64,000 bases of DNA from Sphaerimonospora sp050942215 (lineage in GTDB: Bacteria > Actinomycetota > Actinomycetes > Streptosporangiales > Streptosporangiaceae): positions 5,704,001 through 5,768,000 of the forward strand of contig NZ_CP192056.1 in NCBI RefSeq assembly GCF_050942215.1. The letters run 5' to 3'. The translations under genes were made by a program, and so were the position numbers. Below, one piece after another: positions 7,656-17,001 of the stretch. Each line of letters opens with the position of its first letter. Position 1 is the first letter of the stretch. The notes under the pieces are model-generated. The model did no database searches, had not been told where the DNA came from, and was given only the letters and a program-made list of their open reading frames with translations.

Positions 7656-10646
7656 GGCGACCGGATCGAGATCGGCCTCGGCCAGCAGCAGCGGCACCCG
7701 GCCCGGATCGCGCAGGAGCGCGGCGACCGCCAGCCGGTCGCCCCACTGACCGGACGCCCAGGCGAGCCCCCGGGCCAGGCCCTCGACCCCCGAAGCGTGA
7801 ACCTTGCCCTCGAAGAACCGCCACGGCACCGGAGTGCCGTCCACCAGCAGGTTCTCGTGCTCGACATAGGTCGGCGGAGCCGAGGGGAGCAGTGAGCGCA
7901 CCTCCTCTGGGACCGGGCGCTCGGTTCCCGACGAGGTGACCGCGCCGGTGACGATCTCGCCGACCAGCGGCAGGTCGAGCACCTCCGACAGCGCCTCCGC
8001 CAGATCGAACGGCGCGAGCACCAGCGGCCGGTCCGCCACCAGCGGCAGCAGGTCGGGCGCCTCGACGACGACCGGACCCCGCCCGTCCTCGACGTCCGCG
8101 ACCACGATCGAGCCCTTCTGTACGGCTCTGACCGCCTCGGGCGGATGGACTCCGGCGGGATCGACCGCGGCGAGCGCGATCCACAGCGCGCGCAACTGCG
8201 CCCGGTCGACCTCCGACGACGGGTCGGCCAGCAGGTCGAGCAGCTCGTCGGGGCCCCCGTGCGACGCCAGCAGCGCGTCCAGCGACGACCTGACGCCGAT
8301 GAGCTCGAGCGCCGCCTCGTCGATGCCCGCCGGGGCGTCGCCGTACAGGCCGAACAGCAGCGGGTCGCCCGAGGGAAGCCGCAGCGAGGTGGGGCGCCTG
8401 CCGTCGAGCACGGGATGGCGTGACAGCCACCACGCCGTGTACGACGGAACCTCGACGGTCTGCCCGGCGGCGATCACCCGCAGCGGGCGCAGCACGGCAC
8501 GCAGCGGCGGCCTCGACAGCAGCGCCAGCGCGGCCGGCCAGTCGGCGACGTACTCCAGGTCGCGCACGGCGCTGAACTCGGGCGCGACCGGCGGCACGTC
8601 GAGGTCGGGCAGCCGATCGTGCAGGAGGTCGAGCACCGCATCGAGCCACTCGTCCTCGAGATCGAGATCGTGGTCGCAGTCGGCCGGGTCGAGCAGCACA
8701 TCCGTGTCGTTGGCGACCGCGAACCCGTCGAGCACACCCGCGGCCGTCAGCACGCTCGGCCCGAACCTCGTCACCAGCTCCGGCGCCGCCACGCCGAACG
8801 GCACCTCGGGATCGATCAGCCGGGCCAGCGAGCCCTCGGCCAGCAGCAGGTCGCCCGCCGCATAGAGCTCGCCGTCCGCGCCGCGCAGCGCCAGTTCCGC
8901 CAGCCACGGCGCCTCCCCCGCCGTCAGCCCGGCGGCCTCGACCAGGGCCAGCACGGCCTGCGCCACCGGCTCGGGATCGGCACTGTGCAGCGACTCGGCC
9001 ACGGCGGCGTGGGTGAGCGGGTCGTCGAGCACACTCCTCGGCGTCGCCTCGGCCGCGCCCAGACGCAGCAGCAGCGGGTGGGCGGCCTCCGGGTGCACGA
9101 TCCGCAGCCCGAGCGGCGCGAGCGCGGCAGGATCGATCACAGCGCCGCCGCTCACACCCGACAGCATGAGGGTGCCGCGCGGTCCCCGCACCAGGCGGCC
9201 GTCGGCGAGCGGCACCGCGACCGCGGCGATCGCCTCCGGGTCGTCGGCGGGCAGCACCTCGTACAGCGACCGCCACCACGCCGGATCCCGGTCCTCCACC
9301 GCGTCGCCGGTCAGCATGTCCACCACGTCGGCGAGCTCCACCCGCCGGACGCCGAGCGTGGTCAGCGCCGGATGACGTGAGGCCCATCCGGCGGGCAGCA
9401 GTCCTGGGACGACACCGGCGATCTTCTCCAGGAACTCGGCCGAGCCGAGGACCGCACGCGCCTGGTTCCCCGGCACGGGGTCGTCCTCGCCGATGGCGGG
9501 CAGCAGCGGGGTGTCCGGCAGCAGCCGGATGATCTCCTGGCGGATCGCCGCGTCGAGCGCCCCCTTGCCCATCATTCCGGGCACGAGATCGAGCAGCTCG
9601 GGGGTACGCGGCAGCTCCCCCAGCAGCCGGACGTACGCCTCGGCCGCCCGCTGGACCAGGAAGTCGGCGAGCGGCCCCGAGGCCACGTGCCGCCGGTCCG
9701 TCGTCATCGGGAACGTGGCGATGAGCAGCGCGGGCAGGTCGAGCGGCTCGTCGCTCGGCGTCGGCGCGTGCACGACGCGCGGGACGTCGCCGCCGCCCGC
9801 CGCGCCGGGCCGTGGCCGTACGGCCCAGCGGACCTCCCAGTAGGGTCTGGCCCGCTCCTCGGTGGGACGGTCGGCGAACAGCTCGGCCACCTGCTCGGGG
9901 GTGAAGGCGCCCGACTCGGCGACCACGTGCCACCCCTCGGCGGAGATCTCCCGGCTCCGCCCCTCGACCTCGATCTCGATGACCGCCAGCGCCGGCATCG
10001 CCAGCGGCAGCGCCGGGCCGGCCTCCTCCAGCATGTGCCGTACGGCCCGCTCGGCCGCCTCGTCGCGCAGCGGGAGCCGTACGACCGTGTCGAAGCCGTC
10101 GGGGACGGCGAGCGAGTCGTCAGGGAACGGCAGGCGGAGCAGCGGCACATGCCCCGCGCGACCGGCCAGCTCGGCGGCGAGCTCGGGGCGACCGGCCACG
10201 AGCGCGGCGGTCTCGTCCCGGCACCAGCGCACCCCGCTGCTCTCACCGGAGCCCAGCACGCGGGAGGCGATGGCGGGAGCGTCGGTGACCGACACCACCG
10301 CGGCGAAGCCGACGCCGAACCGGCCGGCGGCCCCGGCCTCGTCCCGTTTCCCGGAGACGCGCAGCGTGCTCAGGCCCTCGACGCCCGTCGCGTCGAGCGG
10401 CGCGCCGACGTTGGCGGCGAACAGCACGCCGTCGCGCAGCTCCAGCCGCAGTCGCCCGGGCACACCCGCGCGCAGCGCGGCGTCGGCGGCGTTCTGGGCC
10501 AGCTCCACGACCAGGCGATCGCGGTAACCGCCGAGCGCGAAGTCCTCCTCGGCGTTGGCGTCCTCGCGGAATCGGGCCGGCGAGGCCGTCCACGCCGCGA
10601 GAACCGTCTCACGCAGGCGCGCGGCGCACAGGTCCAGGTCATACAT
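7647..10646 (-). CDS. sacsin-type GHKL ATPase (Hsp90-like N-terminal domain), 999 aa
   Basis: Large cytoplasmic protein with an N-terminal Hsp90/sacsin-like ATP-binding domain: the N-box ELAQNAADAA at about residues 48-57, which supplies the Glu, Asn and Asp of GHKL ATPases, and the lid GRFGVGF at about 108-114. The remaining 850 residues are Leu/Ala/Asp-rich and form no family I can name. Actinobacterial members are often annotated as a molecular chaperone Hsp90-like or sacsin N-terminal-like protein. Only 2 nt separate it from the upstream DUF3027 gene, so the two are surely cotranscribed and probably work together. The ATG at 10646 begins MYDLDLCAARLRETV; the ORF is open further upstream only by overlap with DUF3027. 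Confidence 0.85.
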   Translation of the reverse strand: MYDLDLCAARLRETVLAAWTASPARFREDANAEEDFALGGYRDRLVVELAQNAADAALRAGVPGRLRLELRDGVLFAANVGAPLDATGVEGLSTLRVSGKRDEAGAAGRFGVGFAAVVSVTDAPAIASRVLGSGESSGVRWCRDETAALVAGRPELAAELAGRAGHVPLLRLPFPDDSLAVPDGFDTVVRLPLRDEAAERAVRHMLEEAGPALPLAMPALAVIEIEVEGRSREISAEGWHVVAESGAFTPEQVAELFADRPTEERARPYWEVRWAVRPRPGAAGGGDVPRVVHAPTPSDEPLDLPALLIATFPMTTDRRHVASGPLADFLVQRAAEAYVRLLGELPRTPELLDLVPGMMGKGALDAAIRQEIIRLLPDTPLLPAIGEDDPVPGNQARAVLGSAEFLEKIAGVVPGLLPAGWASRHPALTTLGVRRVELADVVDMLTGDAVEDRDPAWWRSLYEVLPADDPEAIAAVAVPLADGRLVRGPRGTLMLSGVSGGAVIDPAALAPLGLRIVHPEAAHPLLLRLGAAEATPRSVLDDPLTHAAVAESLHSADPEPVAQAVLALVEAAGLTAGEAPWLAELALRGADGELYAAGDLLLAEGSLARLIDPEVPFGVAAPELVTRFGPSVLTAAGVLDGFAVANDTDVLLDPADCDHDLDLEDEWLDAVLDLLHDRLPDLDVPPVAPEFSAVRDLEYVADWPAALALLSRPPLRAVLRPLRVIAAGQTVEVPSYTAWWLSRHPVLDGRRPTSLRLPSGDPLLFGLYGDAPAGIDEAALELIGVRSSLDALLASHGGPDELLDLLADPSSEVDRAQLRALWIALAAVDPAGVHPPEAVRAVQKGSIVVADVEDGRGPVVVEAPDLLPLVADRPLVLAPFDLAEALSEVLDLPLVGEIVTGAVTSSGTERPVPEEVRSLLPSAPPTYVEHENLLVDGTPVPWRFFEGKVHASGVEGLARGLAWASGQWGDRLAVAALLRDPGRVPLLLAEADLDPVASL

Positions 10647-10648
10647 GA

Positions 10649-11407
10649 TCAGGCTTGGTCCATCAGGTCGTAGCCCATGTCGTCCAGAATCGGGGGCGGA
10701 GGTTCCGCGATCATCGAGGGTACCGTGGTCGCCTCGGAATGGGCGCCGCAACCGTGATCGACAGAGACCACGCGGCCGTCGTCCGGGGCGTACTCGTTGG
10801 CGCACACGCCGAACGCGCGCCCGAGGACACCGGCGAGCGGCCAGTAGAAGCCGCAGGTGGAGCACTGCGCCGGCGCCGCATGCGCGATCGGCGCGTCCGG
10901 GCCGGGCTCCCCCGAGCGCCAGCGGTGCGCCGCGAGGTCGCGGCCGATCGGCGACAGCACGCGGGCGCGGCCGAGGCCCGGCTCGAGGACCGCCTCGCGG
11001 TCGGCGTCCTCATCGGTCGCGGTGTACCCCGGGACCAGCCGGTCGTCGTCGGCCTCGACCGGCAGCAGGTCGCCCACACCGAGGTCGCCCGGGCGCAGCC
11101 GCTCGTTCCACGGCACCCAGCGCGGCGCGAGCAGCGCGCCGGCCCCGGGCAGCAGCACGGTCTCGCTCACGGTCACGTTTCGGGCACGGGAGGCGCGGAC
11201 CACGGTGCTCGCCCAGCGCCAGCCCCGGTAGGCCCGGTCCAGACACTCGAAGTAGTGGGTCACGACCCGGTCGCCCTCGCTGTCGAAGCCCAGATGCTCG
11301 CCGACCTCACCGGGTCGCGCGATCGCTTCGACGGCCGTACGGGCGAGATCCACCGCCGCCGCACAGGCCGCATCGACTGGAGTGCTACGGATTCGGGTTC
11401 GACTCAC
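10649..11407 (-). CDS. DUF3027 domain-containing protein
   Basis: 252 aa, GTG start. It matches the actinobacteria-restricted DUF3027: the N-terminal half has HYFECLDRAYRGWRW and PWNERLRPGDLG, and the C-terminal half has CSTCGFYWPLAG and later CANEYAPDDGR plus DHGCGAHSE. The four cysteines and a histidine could bind zinc. The function is unknown. It is the first gene of a two-gene unit with the sacsin-type ATPase, separated by 2 nt. Conservation of the pair across actinomycetes would suggest one complex; that is inference. Confidence 0.88.
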   Translation of the reverse strand: MSRTRIRSTPVDAACAAAVDLARTAVEAIARPGEVGEHLGFDSEGDRVVTHYFECLDRAYRGWRWASTVVRASRARNVTVSETVLLPGAGALLAPRWVPWNERLRPGDLGVGDLLPVEADDDRLVPGYTATDEDADREAVLEPGLGRARVLSPIGRDLAAHRWRSGEPGPDAPIAHAAPAQCSTCGFYWPLAGVLGRAFGVCANEYAPDDGRVVSVDHGCGAHSEATTVPSMIAEPPPPILDDMGYDLMDQA

Positions 11408-11466
11408 ACTCCATTTTCACCCACGCTGAGACCAAACTTATCCGCCCCTCGGCAAGAAGCAGGAAG

Positions 11467-11865
11467 TCAGGCGTCCAGATCGTCTGCTACGGCCCTCAGC
11501 ACGGTGGCCACCTTCTTGGCGTGCGCGGCGTCCGGATGCTTGCCCCGTTGGTAGGAGTCGGATATATCGTCGAGCAACTTGATCAGATCCTCGACGATGA
11601 CGACCAACTCGTCCGGTTTCTTCCGCTTGGCCTTGCTCCTGGGAGACCTGGCCAGCGTGGGCGGCTGCTCGACCAGCCGAACGGACAGCGCCTGTTGACC
11701 TCGGCGGCTCTCGGCCACACCGAACTCGACCTTCTGTCCTGGCTTCAACGCCTCCACGCCCTTGGGCAGCGCAGAAGAGTGCACGAAGACCTCGCCGCCG
11801 TCGTCGCGCGTGAGAAAGCCGAACCCCTTGTCGGCGTCGTACCACTTGACCTTGCCACTCGGCAC
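11467..11865 (-). CDS. cold-shock domain protein with C-terminal extension
   Basis: 132 aa. Residues 1-67 form a complete cold-shock domain (GKVKWYDADKGFGFL with RNP1 and EVFVHSSAL with RNP2), which binds single-stranded nucleic acid. The following 65 residues, a basic stretch (RSKAKRKK) and a helical acidic part, are not found in the short CspA type. The GTG at 11865 has GAGG upstream. It lies between DUF3027 and the divergent helicase-associated gene. An RNA chaperone or transcription antiterminator role is known for the family; the role of the tail is not known. Confidence 0.88.
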   Translation of the reverse strand: MPSGKVKWYDADKGFGFLTRDDGGEVFVHSSALPKGVEALKPGQKVEFGVAESRRGQQALSVRLVEQPPTLARSPRSKAKRKKPDELVVIVEDLIKLLDDISDSYQRGKHPDAAHAKKVATVLRAVADDLDA

Positions 11866-11982
11866 AGAGCTGACCTCGTTCAGACTGTCGTGAAGGTGAT
11901 GGATGTAGGTTATGCCCACAGAGGGACCACGTGGACCCTTCTTCCGGGCGGGATTCAGAAGCCTCGCTTCAAGGACCGGCCA

Positions 11983-11988
11983 TACGAT
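11983..11988 (+). promoter_or_regulatory. -10 box for leaderless helicase-domain mRNA
   Basis: TACGAT lies 7 nt before the ATG at 11996. It decides the start, since another ATG at 11987 lies within the box. Confidence 0.5.
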
Positions 11989-11995
11989 GGAACGG

Positions 11996-14653
11996 ATGAA
12001 GGGCAGGGAGTTCACCGAGTGGCTGCGCTGCCGCTCTGACGAGCAGCTCAGAGCGCTCGTGACGGCACGGCCTGAACTCGTCACGCCCGTTCCCGCCGAC
12101 ATCGACGGCCTCGCCGCCCGCGCGAGCAGCCCGTCCGCCCTCGGCCGCGCACTCGACCGGCTCGACAGGTTCACGCTCTGCGTGCTCGAAACCCTCGTGG
12201 TGGTTCGGCCCGGCCGCGCCGACCTGCGGTCTCTGCTGGTCCGGGCCTCGTACGACACGGACGGTGAGAGCGGTGATCTCGCGCCGTACCGCATGCCGGC
12301 GACGGTGCCGGAGCCGGCACCCGGACCAGCGCCGGAAGCGATACCCGGACCGGCGCACGAAACCGCGTCGGAAGCGGCACCCGGACCGGCGCACGAAACC
12401 GCGCCGGGAGCCGCGCTCGAAAGAGCCGTCGAGACCGCACTCGAGACGGCACTCGACCGGCTCCGCGAGAACGCCCTCGTCTACGACCCGCACACGGGCG
12501 ACGGCCAGGACGGCGGTGTCGACGGCGTGCCGCTGCCGGCTCCGGGCGTCGCCGAGGCGCTCGACCCCCCCGCCGGGCTCGGGCCGCCGGCCGCAGAGGT
12601 GTTCCGTCATCACCCGCCCGAGCGGATAGAGGCGATGCTCGCGGCGATGCCGTCAGCGGCGCGGAGGGACGGGAGCCCGCGAAGGAACGGCAGCGCCCCG
12701 GCGGAGCGGCTGGTCACCCGGCTGTCCGACCCCGCCACGGTCGCCCGTCTCGTCGCCGAGGTCTCGCCCCAGGCCCGCGCCGCCCTCGACGACCTCACCT
12801 GGGGTCCGGCGAGCGGGCGGCTGCCCAACGCACGGCGCGAGGTGACCGCCGCCACGGCGCGAACGCCCATCGACCAGCTCCTCGCCCGCGGCCTGATCGG
12901 CGCGACCGGGGAAGAGGCCGTCGCCCTGCCCCGTGAGGTCGCCCTGTTCCTGCGGAACGGCCGCCTCCACCGGAACCTGTCCCCCCAGCCGCCCGAGCCG
13001 GTCGGCACCGTACGCGACCCCGGCCTGGCCGGCCGCACCGCCGCCGGGCAGGCGTTCATGTTCGTCCGCACGGTCGAGGAGCTGTGCGAGTGGTGGAGCG
13101 CCGACCCGCCCGGAGTGCTGCGGGCGGGGGGCCTGGCCATACGTGACCTGAAGCGCGTCACACAGACACTCGACGTGCCCGAGTGGGTCGCCGGCCTGGT
13201 GGTGGAGGTCGCGCACGCGGCCGGGTTGATCGCGGACGGAGACGGGGAGTGGCTGCCGACCGACGCCTACGACTCGTGGCGGATCAGGGCCGTCGCAGAC
13301 CGGTGGGCCGGGCTCGCGGCCGCCTGGGTGGGCATGGACCGCGTGCCCGGCCTGATCGGTGAGCGCGACGAGCGCGACCGGCCGCTGAACGCCCTGCATC
13401 CGGGCCTGCGCCGGGCGGGCGCAGGCCGGGTACGGGCGCAGGTGCTGAGCGTGCTCGCGTCGGCGGCCCCCGGCGTCGCGCCGACCGTCGAGTCCGTGCT
13501 GGCCCGGCTGGCGTGGGAACGGCCACGGCAGCGGGTCACGCGGCTCGACCGGATCGTCGAGCTCGCCCTGCGCGAGGCCGAGCATCTCGGCGTGACCGGG
13601 CTGGGCGTGCTGTCGGCGCACGGCGCCGCCCTCGGTGCCGTACGGAAACCGCGCCGAGGCAGCGGGAACGAGCGGAACAAGGAAGATAAGCGGAATAAGA
13701 AGGACCGGCGAGGCAGGAGAGACGGCGGTGACACGGCGGCCGAGCTGCTCGCGCCGCTGCTGCCCCGACCGGTCGACCATGTGCTGCTGCAGGCCGATCT
13801 CACGGCCGTGGCGCCGGGACCGCTGACCACCGACCTCCAGCGTCAGATCGCGCTCATGGCCGACGTCGAGTCGAAAGGGGGCGCGACGGTCTACCGCTTC
13901 GGGGAGACCTCGATCAGGCGGGCGCTCGACGCGGGGCGGTCGGCCGACGAGCTGATCTCCGTGCTGGAGCGGCACTCGGCCACCCCGGTCCCCCAGCCGC
14001 TGCGCTATCTGGTGACCGACGTGGCCCGGCGGCACGGGCGCATCCGGGTCGGCACCGCCTCCGCCTATGTCCGGTGCGACGATCCGGCGGTCCTCGACGA
14101 GGTGCTGGCCGACCGGCGGGCCGCACTGCTGCGGCTACGACGGCTCGCGCCGACCGTGCTGGCGTCCAAGACGTCCCGGGCCGCGCTGATCGACTCGCTG
14201 CGCGCGATGGGCTACTCCCCGATGGCCGAGTCGAGCGACGGCGACGTTCTGGTGACGCGGGCCGACGCCCGGCGGACGGTGACGCCCCCGTCCGCATTCA
14301 CGTCGATCGCCACCGGCGCACAGACCGATCAGTCCGACCTGGTGGCCGCCGCCGTACGAGCCGTACGCGCCGGCGACGAGGCGCACCTGGCGCGCAGGCA
14401 TCCGGCGCCGGATCCCGGAGGCGAGGTGCCGCGGTCGCCTTCGAGCACCACCATCGACGCCCTCCGGGAGGCGATCAGAGAGGGATCGCGGGTCTGGATC
14501 GGCTATCTCGACTCCCAGGGCCACGCCACGAGCCGCATACTCGAACCCGCTCGGGTGGAGGGCGGCTACCTCACGGCGTACGACGAGACCCGGGCCACCA
14601 TTCACCGTTTCGCCCTCAGCCGGATCACCGGCATCACGGACATCAGGTCTTAA
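11996..14653 (+). CDS. helicase-associated (Helicase_C_3, XPB/Ssl2-like) domain protein
   Basis: 885 aa. The N-terminal third (FTEWLRCRSDEQLRALVTARPEL) and the C-terminal part (VLLQADLTAVAPGPL, then YRFGETSIRRALDAGRSADEL) carry the features of the actinobacterial proteins annotated as helicase C-terminal domain-containing, a family found beside the XPB helicase. I see no Walker A or DEAD box, so it is not itself a helicase. The last 60 residues (IREGSRVWIGYLDSQG, ILEPARVEGGYLTAYDE) resemble a WYL-type fold, a ligand- or nucleic-acid-sensing module. A Pro/Ala/Glu-rich repeated linker lies near residues 105-150. Together with the XPB gene 650 nt downstream it probably acts in DNA repair or unwinding; that is inference from context. 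Confidence 0.78.
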   Translation: MKGREFTEWLRCRSDEQLRALVTARPELVTPVPADIDGLAARASSPSALGRALDRLDRFTLCVLETLVVVRPGRADLRSLLVRASYDTDGESGDLAPYRMPATVPEPAPGPAPEAIPGPAHETASEAAPGPAHETAPGAALERAVETALETALDRLRENALVYDPHTGDGQDGGVDGVPLPAPGVAEALDPPAGLGPPAAEVFRHHPPERIEAMLAAMPSAARRDGSPRRNGSAPAERLVTRLSDPATVARLVAEVSPQARAALDDLTWGPASGRLPNARREVTAATARTPIDQLLARGLIGATGEEAVALPREVALFLRNGRLHRNLSPQPPEPVGTVRDPGLAGRTAAGQAFMFVRTVEELCEWWSADPPGVLRAGGLAIRDLKRVTQTLDVPEWVAGLVVEVAHAAGLIADGDGEWLPTDAYDSWRIRAVADRWAGLAAAWVGMDRVPGLIGERDERDRPLNALHPGLRRAGAGRVRAQVLSVLASAAPGVAPTVESVLARLAWERPRQRVTRLDRIVELALREAEHLGVTGLGVLSAHGAALGAVRKPRRGSGNERNKEDKRNKKDRRGRRDGGDTAAELLAPLLPRPVDHVLLQADLTAVAPGPLTTDLQRQIALMADVESKGGATVYRFGETSIRRALDAGRSADELISVLERHSATPVPQPLRYLVTDVARRHGRIRVGTASAYVRCDDPAVLDEVLADRRAALLRLRRLAPTVLASKTSRAALIDSLRAMGYSPMAESSDGDVLVTRADARRTVTPPSAFTSIATGAQTDQSDLVAAAVRAVRAGDEAHLARRHPAPDPGGEVPRSPSSTTIDALREAIREGSRVWIGYLDSQGHATSRILEPARVEGGYLTAYDETRATIHRFALSRITGITDIRS
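12310..12420 (+). repeat. degenerate in-frame repeats encoding a Pro/Ala/Glu linker
   Basis: Repeats of a 36-nt-like unit encode PGPAHETASEAA / PGPAHETAPGAA and an earlier partial copy. The repeated, low-complexity sequence suggests a flexible linker that varies by unequal crossing over. Confidence 0.7.
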
Positions 14654-14709
14654 CCCTTTCCCCATATGTTGGTAAACCTTGGACTTCTCATACAGCGAAG
14701 GAATCTAAG

Positions 14710-15204
14710 GTGACGACCCCACCACAGCCCGGCCACGACCCGCAGGATTGGCAGAACCCGTCCAACCCCTACGGTCCTCCCCCGGATCAGGACCCCTATG
14801 GCCGGCAGCAGCACGGCGGTCCGCCGCCCGGGTACGATCCGAACCACGGGCCGGACCCCAACCAGCAGTACGGGTACTACCCGCCGCCCGGACCGGGCCC
14901 CTACCAGAACCAGTACGGGTACTACCCTCCCGGCGGCTACCCGCCGCGGCAGGAAGGACCGCGCACACACGCAATCGTCGGTCTCGTCGTCAGCCTCGTG
15001 CTGGCCCTGAGCTGCTACGTGTCCCTCGGCGGCATCGCGGGCGCCATCCTGTCCGGGATCGCGCTCAGCAAAGTGGACACCCAGCCCGACACGGCCAGGC
15101 GTCTGCTGAAATGGACGTGGGTATCGATCGGCATCAACGTCGGGCTGCTCGTCATCGGGATCGGGACGCTGATCTATTTCGGGGCCAACGGCTACCTGGA
15201 CTGA
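14710..15204 (+). CDS. proline-rich small membrane protein (DUF4190-like)
   Basis: 164 aa, GTG start at 14710 with AAGGA 7 nt upstream. The first 80 residues are Pro/Gly/Tyr/Gln-rich and repetitive (PPPG, NQYGYYPP), likely disordered and cytoplasmic. Two membrane helices follow, AIVGLVVSLVLALSCYVSLGGIAGAILSGIAL and WTWVSIGINVGLLVIGIGTLIYF, the layout of DUF4190 proteins. The function is unknown. It sits between the helicase-associated gene and the XPB gene, on the same strand, but its own ribosome binding site and the gaps of 56 and 91 nt do not require an operon. Confidence 0.75.
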   Translation: MTTPPQPGHDPQDWQNPSNPYGPPPDQDPYGRQQHGGPPPGYDPNHGPDPNQQYGYYPPPGPGPYQNQYGYYPPGGYPPRQEGPRTHAIVGLVVSLVLALSCYVSLGGIAGAILSGIALSKVDTQPDTARRLLKWTWVSIGINVGLLVIGIGTLIYFGANGYLD

Positions 15205-15295
15205 CTCCTGCCGGCCGAGTTCCACCGACGGGGACTGATCCGTCCTGGTCACGTGTTGGATAGGCGTCAGCCGTACGAGGGGAGTGGGGATCGAC

Positions 15296-16957
15296 ATGAC
15301 GGGGATGGCCGGGCCGCTGATCGTCCAGTCGGACAAGACACTGCTGCTCGAGGTCGATCACGAGCTCGCAGACGAGTGCCGCAAGGCGATCGCGCCGTTC
15401 GCCGAGCTGGAGCGCGCCCCCGAGCATGTCCACACCTATCGGGTGACCCCGCTGGCGCTGTGGAACGCCCGGGCCGCCGGGCACGACGCCGAGCAGGTGG
15501 TCGACGCGCTGATCACCTACAGCCGCTATCCAGTGCCGCACGCGATGCTGGTCGACGTCGCGGAGACGATGGCGAGGTACGGCAGGCTGCGGCTGGAGAA
15601 GCATCCGACCCGGGGCCTGGTCCTCGCCACCTCCGATCGCGCCGTGCTCGAGGAGGTGCTCCGGTCCAAGAAGGTGCAGCCGCTGCTGGGCGAACGGCTC
15701 AGCGCCGACGCGGTGGCCGTGCACCCCTCCGAGCGCGGCAACATCAAGCAGCTGCTGCTCAAGCTCGGCTGGCCGGCCGAGGACCTGGCCGGCTACGTCG
15801 ACGGCGAGCATCACCCCATCGAGCTCCGGGAGGAGGGCTGGTCGCTGCGGCCGTACCAGAAGGAGGCGGCCGACGCGTTCTGGAACGGCGGCTCCGGCGT
15901 GGTCGTCCTGCCCTGCGGCGCGGGCAAGACCATCGTGGGGGCGGCGGCGATGGCCCACGCGCGTGCCACCACGCTCATCCTGGTCACCAACACGGTCTCG
16001 GCCCACCAGTGGAAGCAGGAGCTGATCAGGCGGACCTCGCTCACCGAGGACGAGATCGGCGAGTACACCGGGGCGAAGAAGGAGATCCGCCCGGTGACCA
16101 TCGCCACCTATCAGGTGATGACGACCCGGCGGCAGGGCACGTACCGGCATCTGGAGCTGTTCGACGCCCGCGACTGGGGACTGATCGTCTACGACGAGGT
16201 CCACCTGCTGCCCGCGCCGATCTTCCGGATGACGGCCGATCTCCAGGCGCGCCGCCGGGTCGGCCTGACCGCCACCCTGGTGCGCGAGGACGGCCGCGAG
16301 GGCGACGTCTTCTCGCTCATCGGCCCCAAGCGGTACGACGCGCCGTGGAAGGAGATGGAGAACCAGGGCTGGATCGCCCCGGCCGAGTGCGTTGAGGTGC
16401 GCGTGACGCTGAGCGACCAGGAACGGCTGGCGTACGCGATGACCGAGGCCGACGAGCGCTACCGGTTCTGCGCGACCACGCCCTCGAAGCTCCGGGTGGC
16501 CGAGGCGCTGGTGCGGCGGCACGCGGGCGAGCAGGTGCTGGTCATCGGGCAGTACATCGACCAACTCGACGAGCTGGGCGAGCACCTCGACGCACCGGTG
16601 ATCAAGGGCGAGACCCGGGTCAGGGAGCGGGAGCGGCTGTTCCAGGCGTTCCGCGACAGGGAGATCCCGGTGCTCGTGGTGTCGAAGGTGGCCAACTTCT
16701 CCATCGACCTGCCGGAGGCGGCCGTGGCCATCCAGGTCTCCGGCACCTTCGGCTCACGTCAGGAAGAGGCGCAGCGGCTCGGCCGCGTGCTCCGGCCGAA
16801 GGCCGACGGCGGCGGCGCGTGCTTCTACTCGATCGTCAGCCGTGACACCGTCGATCAGGACTTCGCCGCCCACCGGCAGCGTTTCCTCGCCGAGCAGGGC
16901 TACGCGTACCACATCATCGACGCGGACGACGTCGGTGAGGAGAAGCGAGCGAAGTGA
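15296..16957 (+). CDS. DNA repair helicase XPB (Ssl2-like, superfamily 2)
   Basis: 553 aa, superfamily-2 3'-5' DNA helicase of the bacterial XPB type. Motifs in order: a DNA-damage-recognition-like N-terminal domain, then YQKEAADAF (Q-motif-like), Walker A PCGAGKT at 206-212, DEVH at 300-303, GLTATLVRED (motif III) and QRLGRVLRPK (motif VI) near 500. Bacterial XPB unwinds DNA with ATP; a role in nucleotide excision repair is suggested by homology only. The ATG at 15296 is preferred over the GTG at 15284 because the purine-rich GAGGGGAGTGGGG lies at the right distance from it. It is followed by a strong terminator hairpin. Confidence 0.93.
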   Translation: MTGMAGPLIVQSDKTLLLEVDHELADECRKAIAPFAELERAPEHVHTYRVTPLALWNARAAGHDAEQVVDALITYSRYPVPHAMLVDVAETMARYGRLRLEKHPTRGLVLATSDRAVLEEVLRSKKVQPLLGERLSADAVAVHPSERGNIKQLLLKLGWPAEDLAGYVDGEHHPIELREEGWSLRPYQKEAADAFWNGGSGVVVLPCGAGKTIVGAAAMAHARATTLILVTNTVSAHQWKQELIRRTSLTEDEIGEYTGAKKEIRPVTIATYQVMTTRRQGTYRHLELFDARDWGLIVYDEVHLLPAPIFRMTADLQARRRVGLTATLVREDGREGDVFSLIGPKRYDAPWKEMENQGWIAPAECVEVRVTLSDQERLAYAMTEADERYRFCATTPSKLRVAEALVRRHAGEQVLVIGQYIDQLDELGEHLDAPVIKGETRVRERERLFQAFRDREIPVLVVSKVANFSIDLPEAAVAIQVSGTFGSRQEEAQRLGRVLRPKADGGGACFYSIVSRDTVDQDFAAHRQRFLAEQGYAYHIIDADDVGEEKRAK

Positions 16958-16964
16958 CCCCGAG

Positions 16965-17001
16965 ACACCCTCGCCACCGTCGCGTGGCGGCCGAAGGGTG
17001 T
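16965..17001 (+). terminator. hairpin terminator after the XPB gene
   Basis: Nested arms ACACCCT/AGGGTGT and GCCAC/GTGGC, starting 7 nt after the stop codon. Confidence 0.75.

Noticed and set aside
14650..15336. 228-codon minus-strand frame opposite the proline-rich membrane protein.
   Set aside because: Val/Arg/Gly repetition mirrors the Pro/Tyr/Gly codons on the coding strand.
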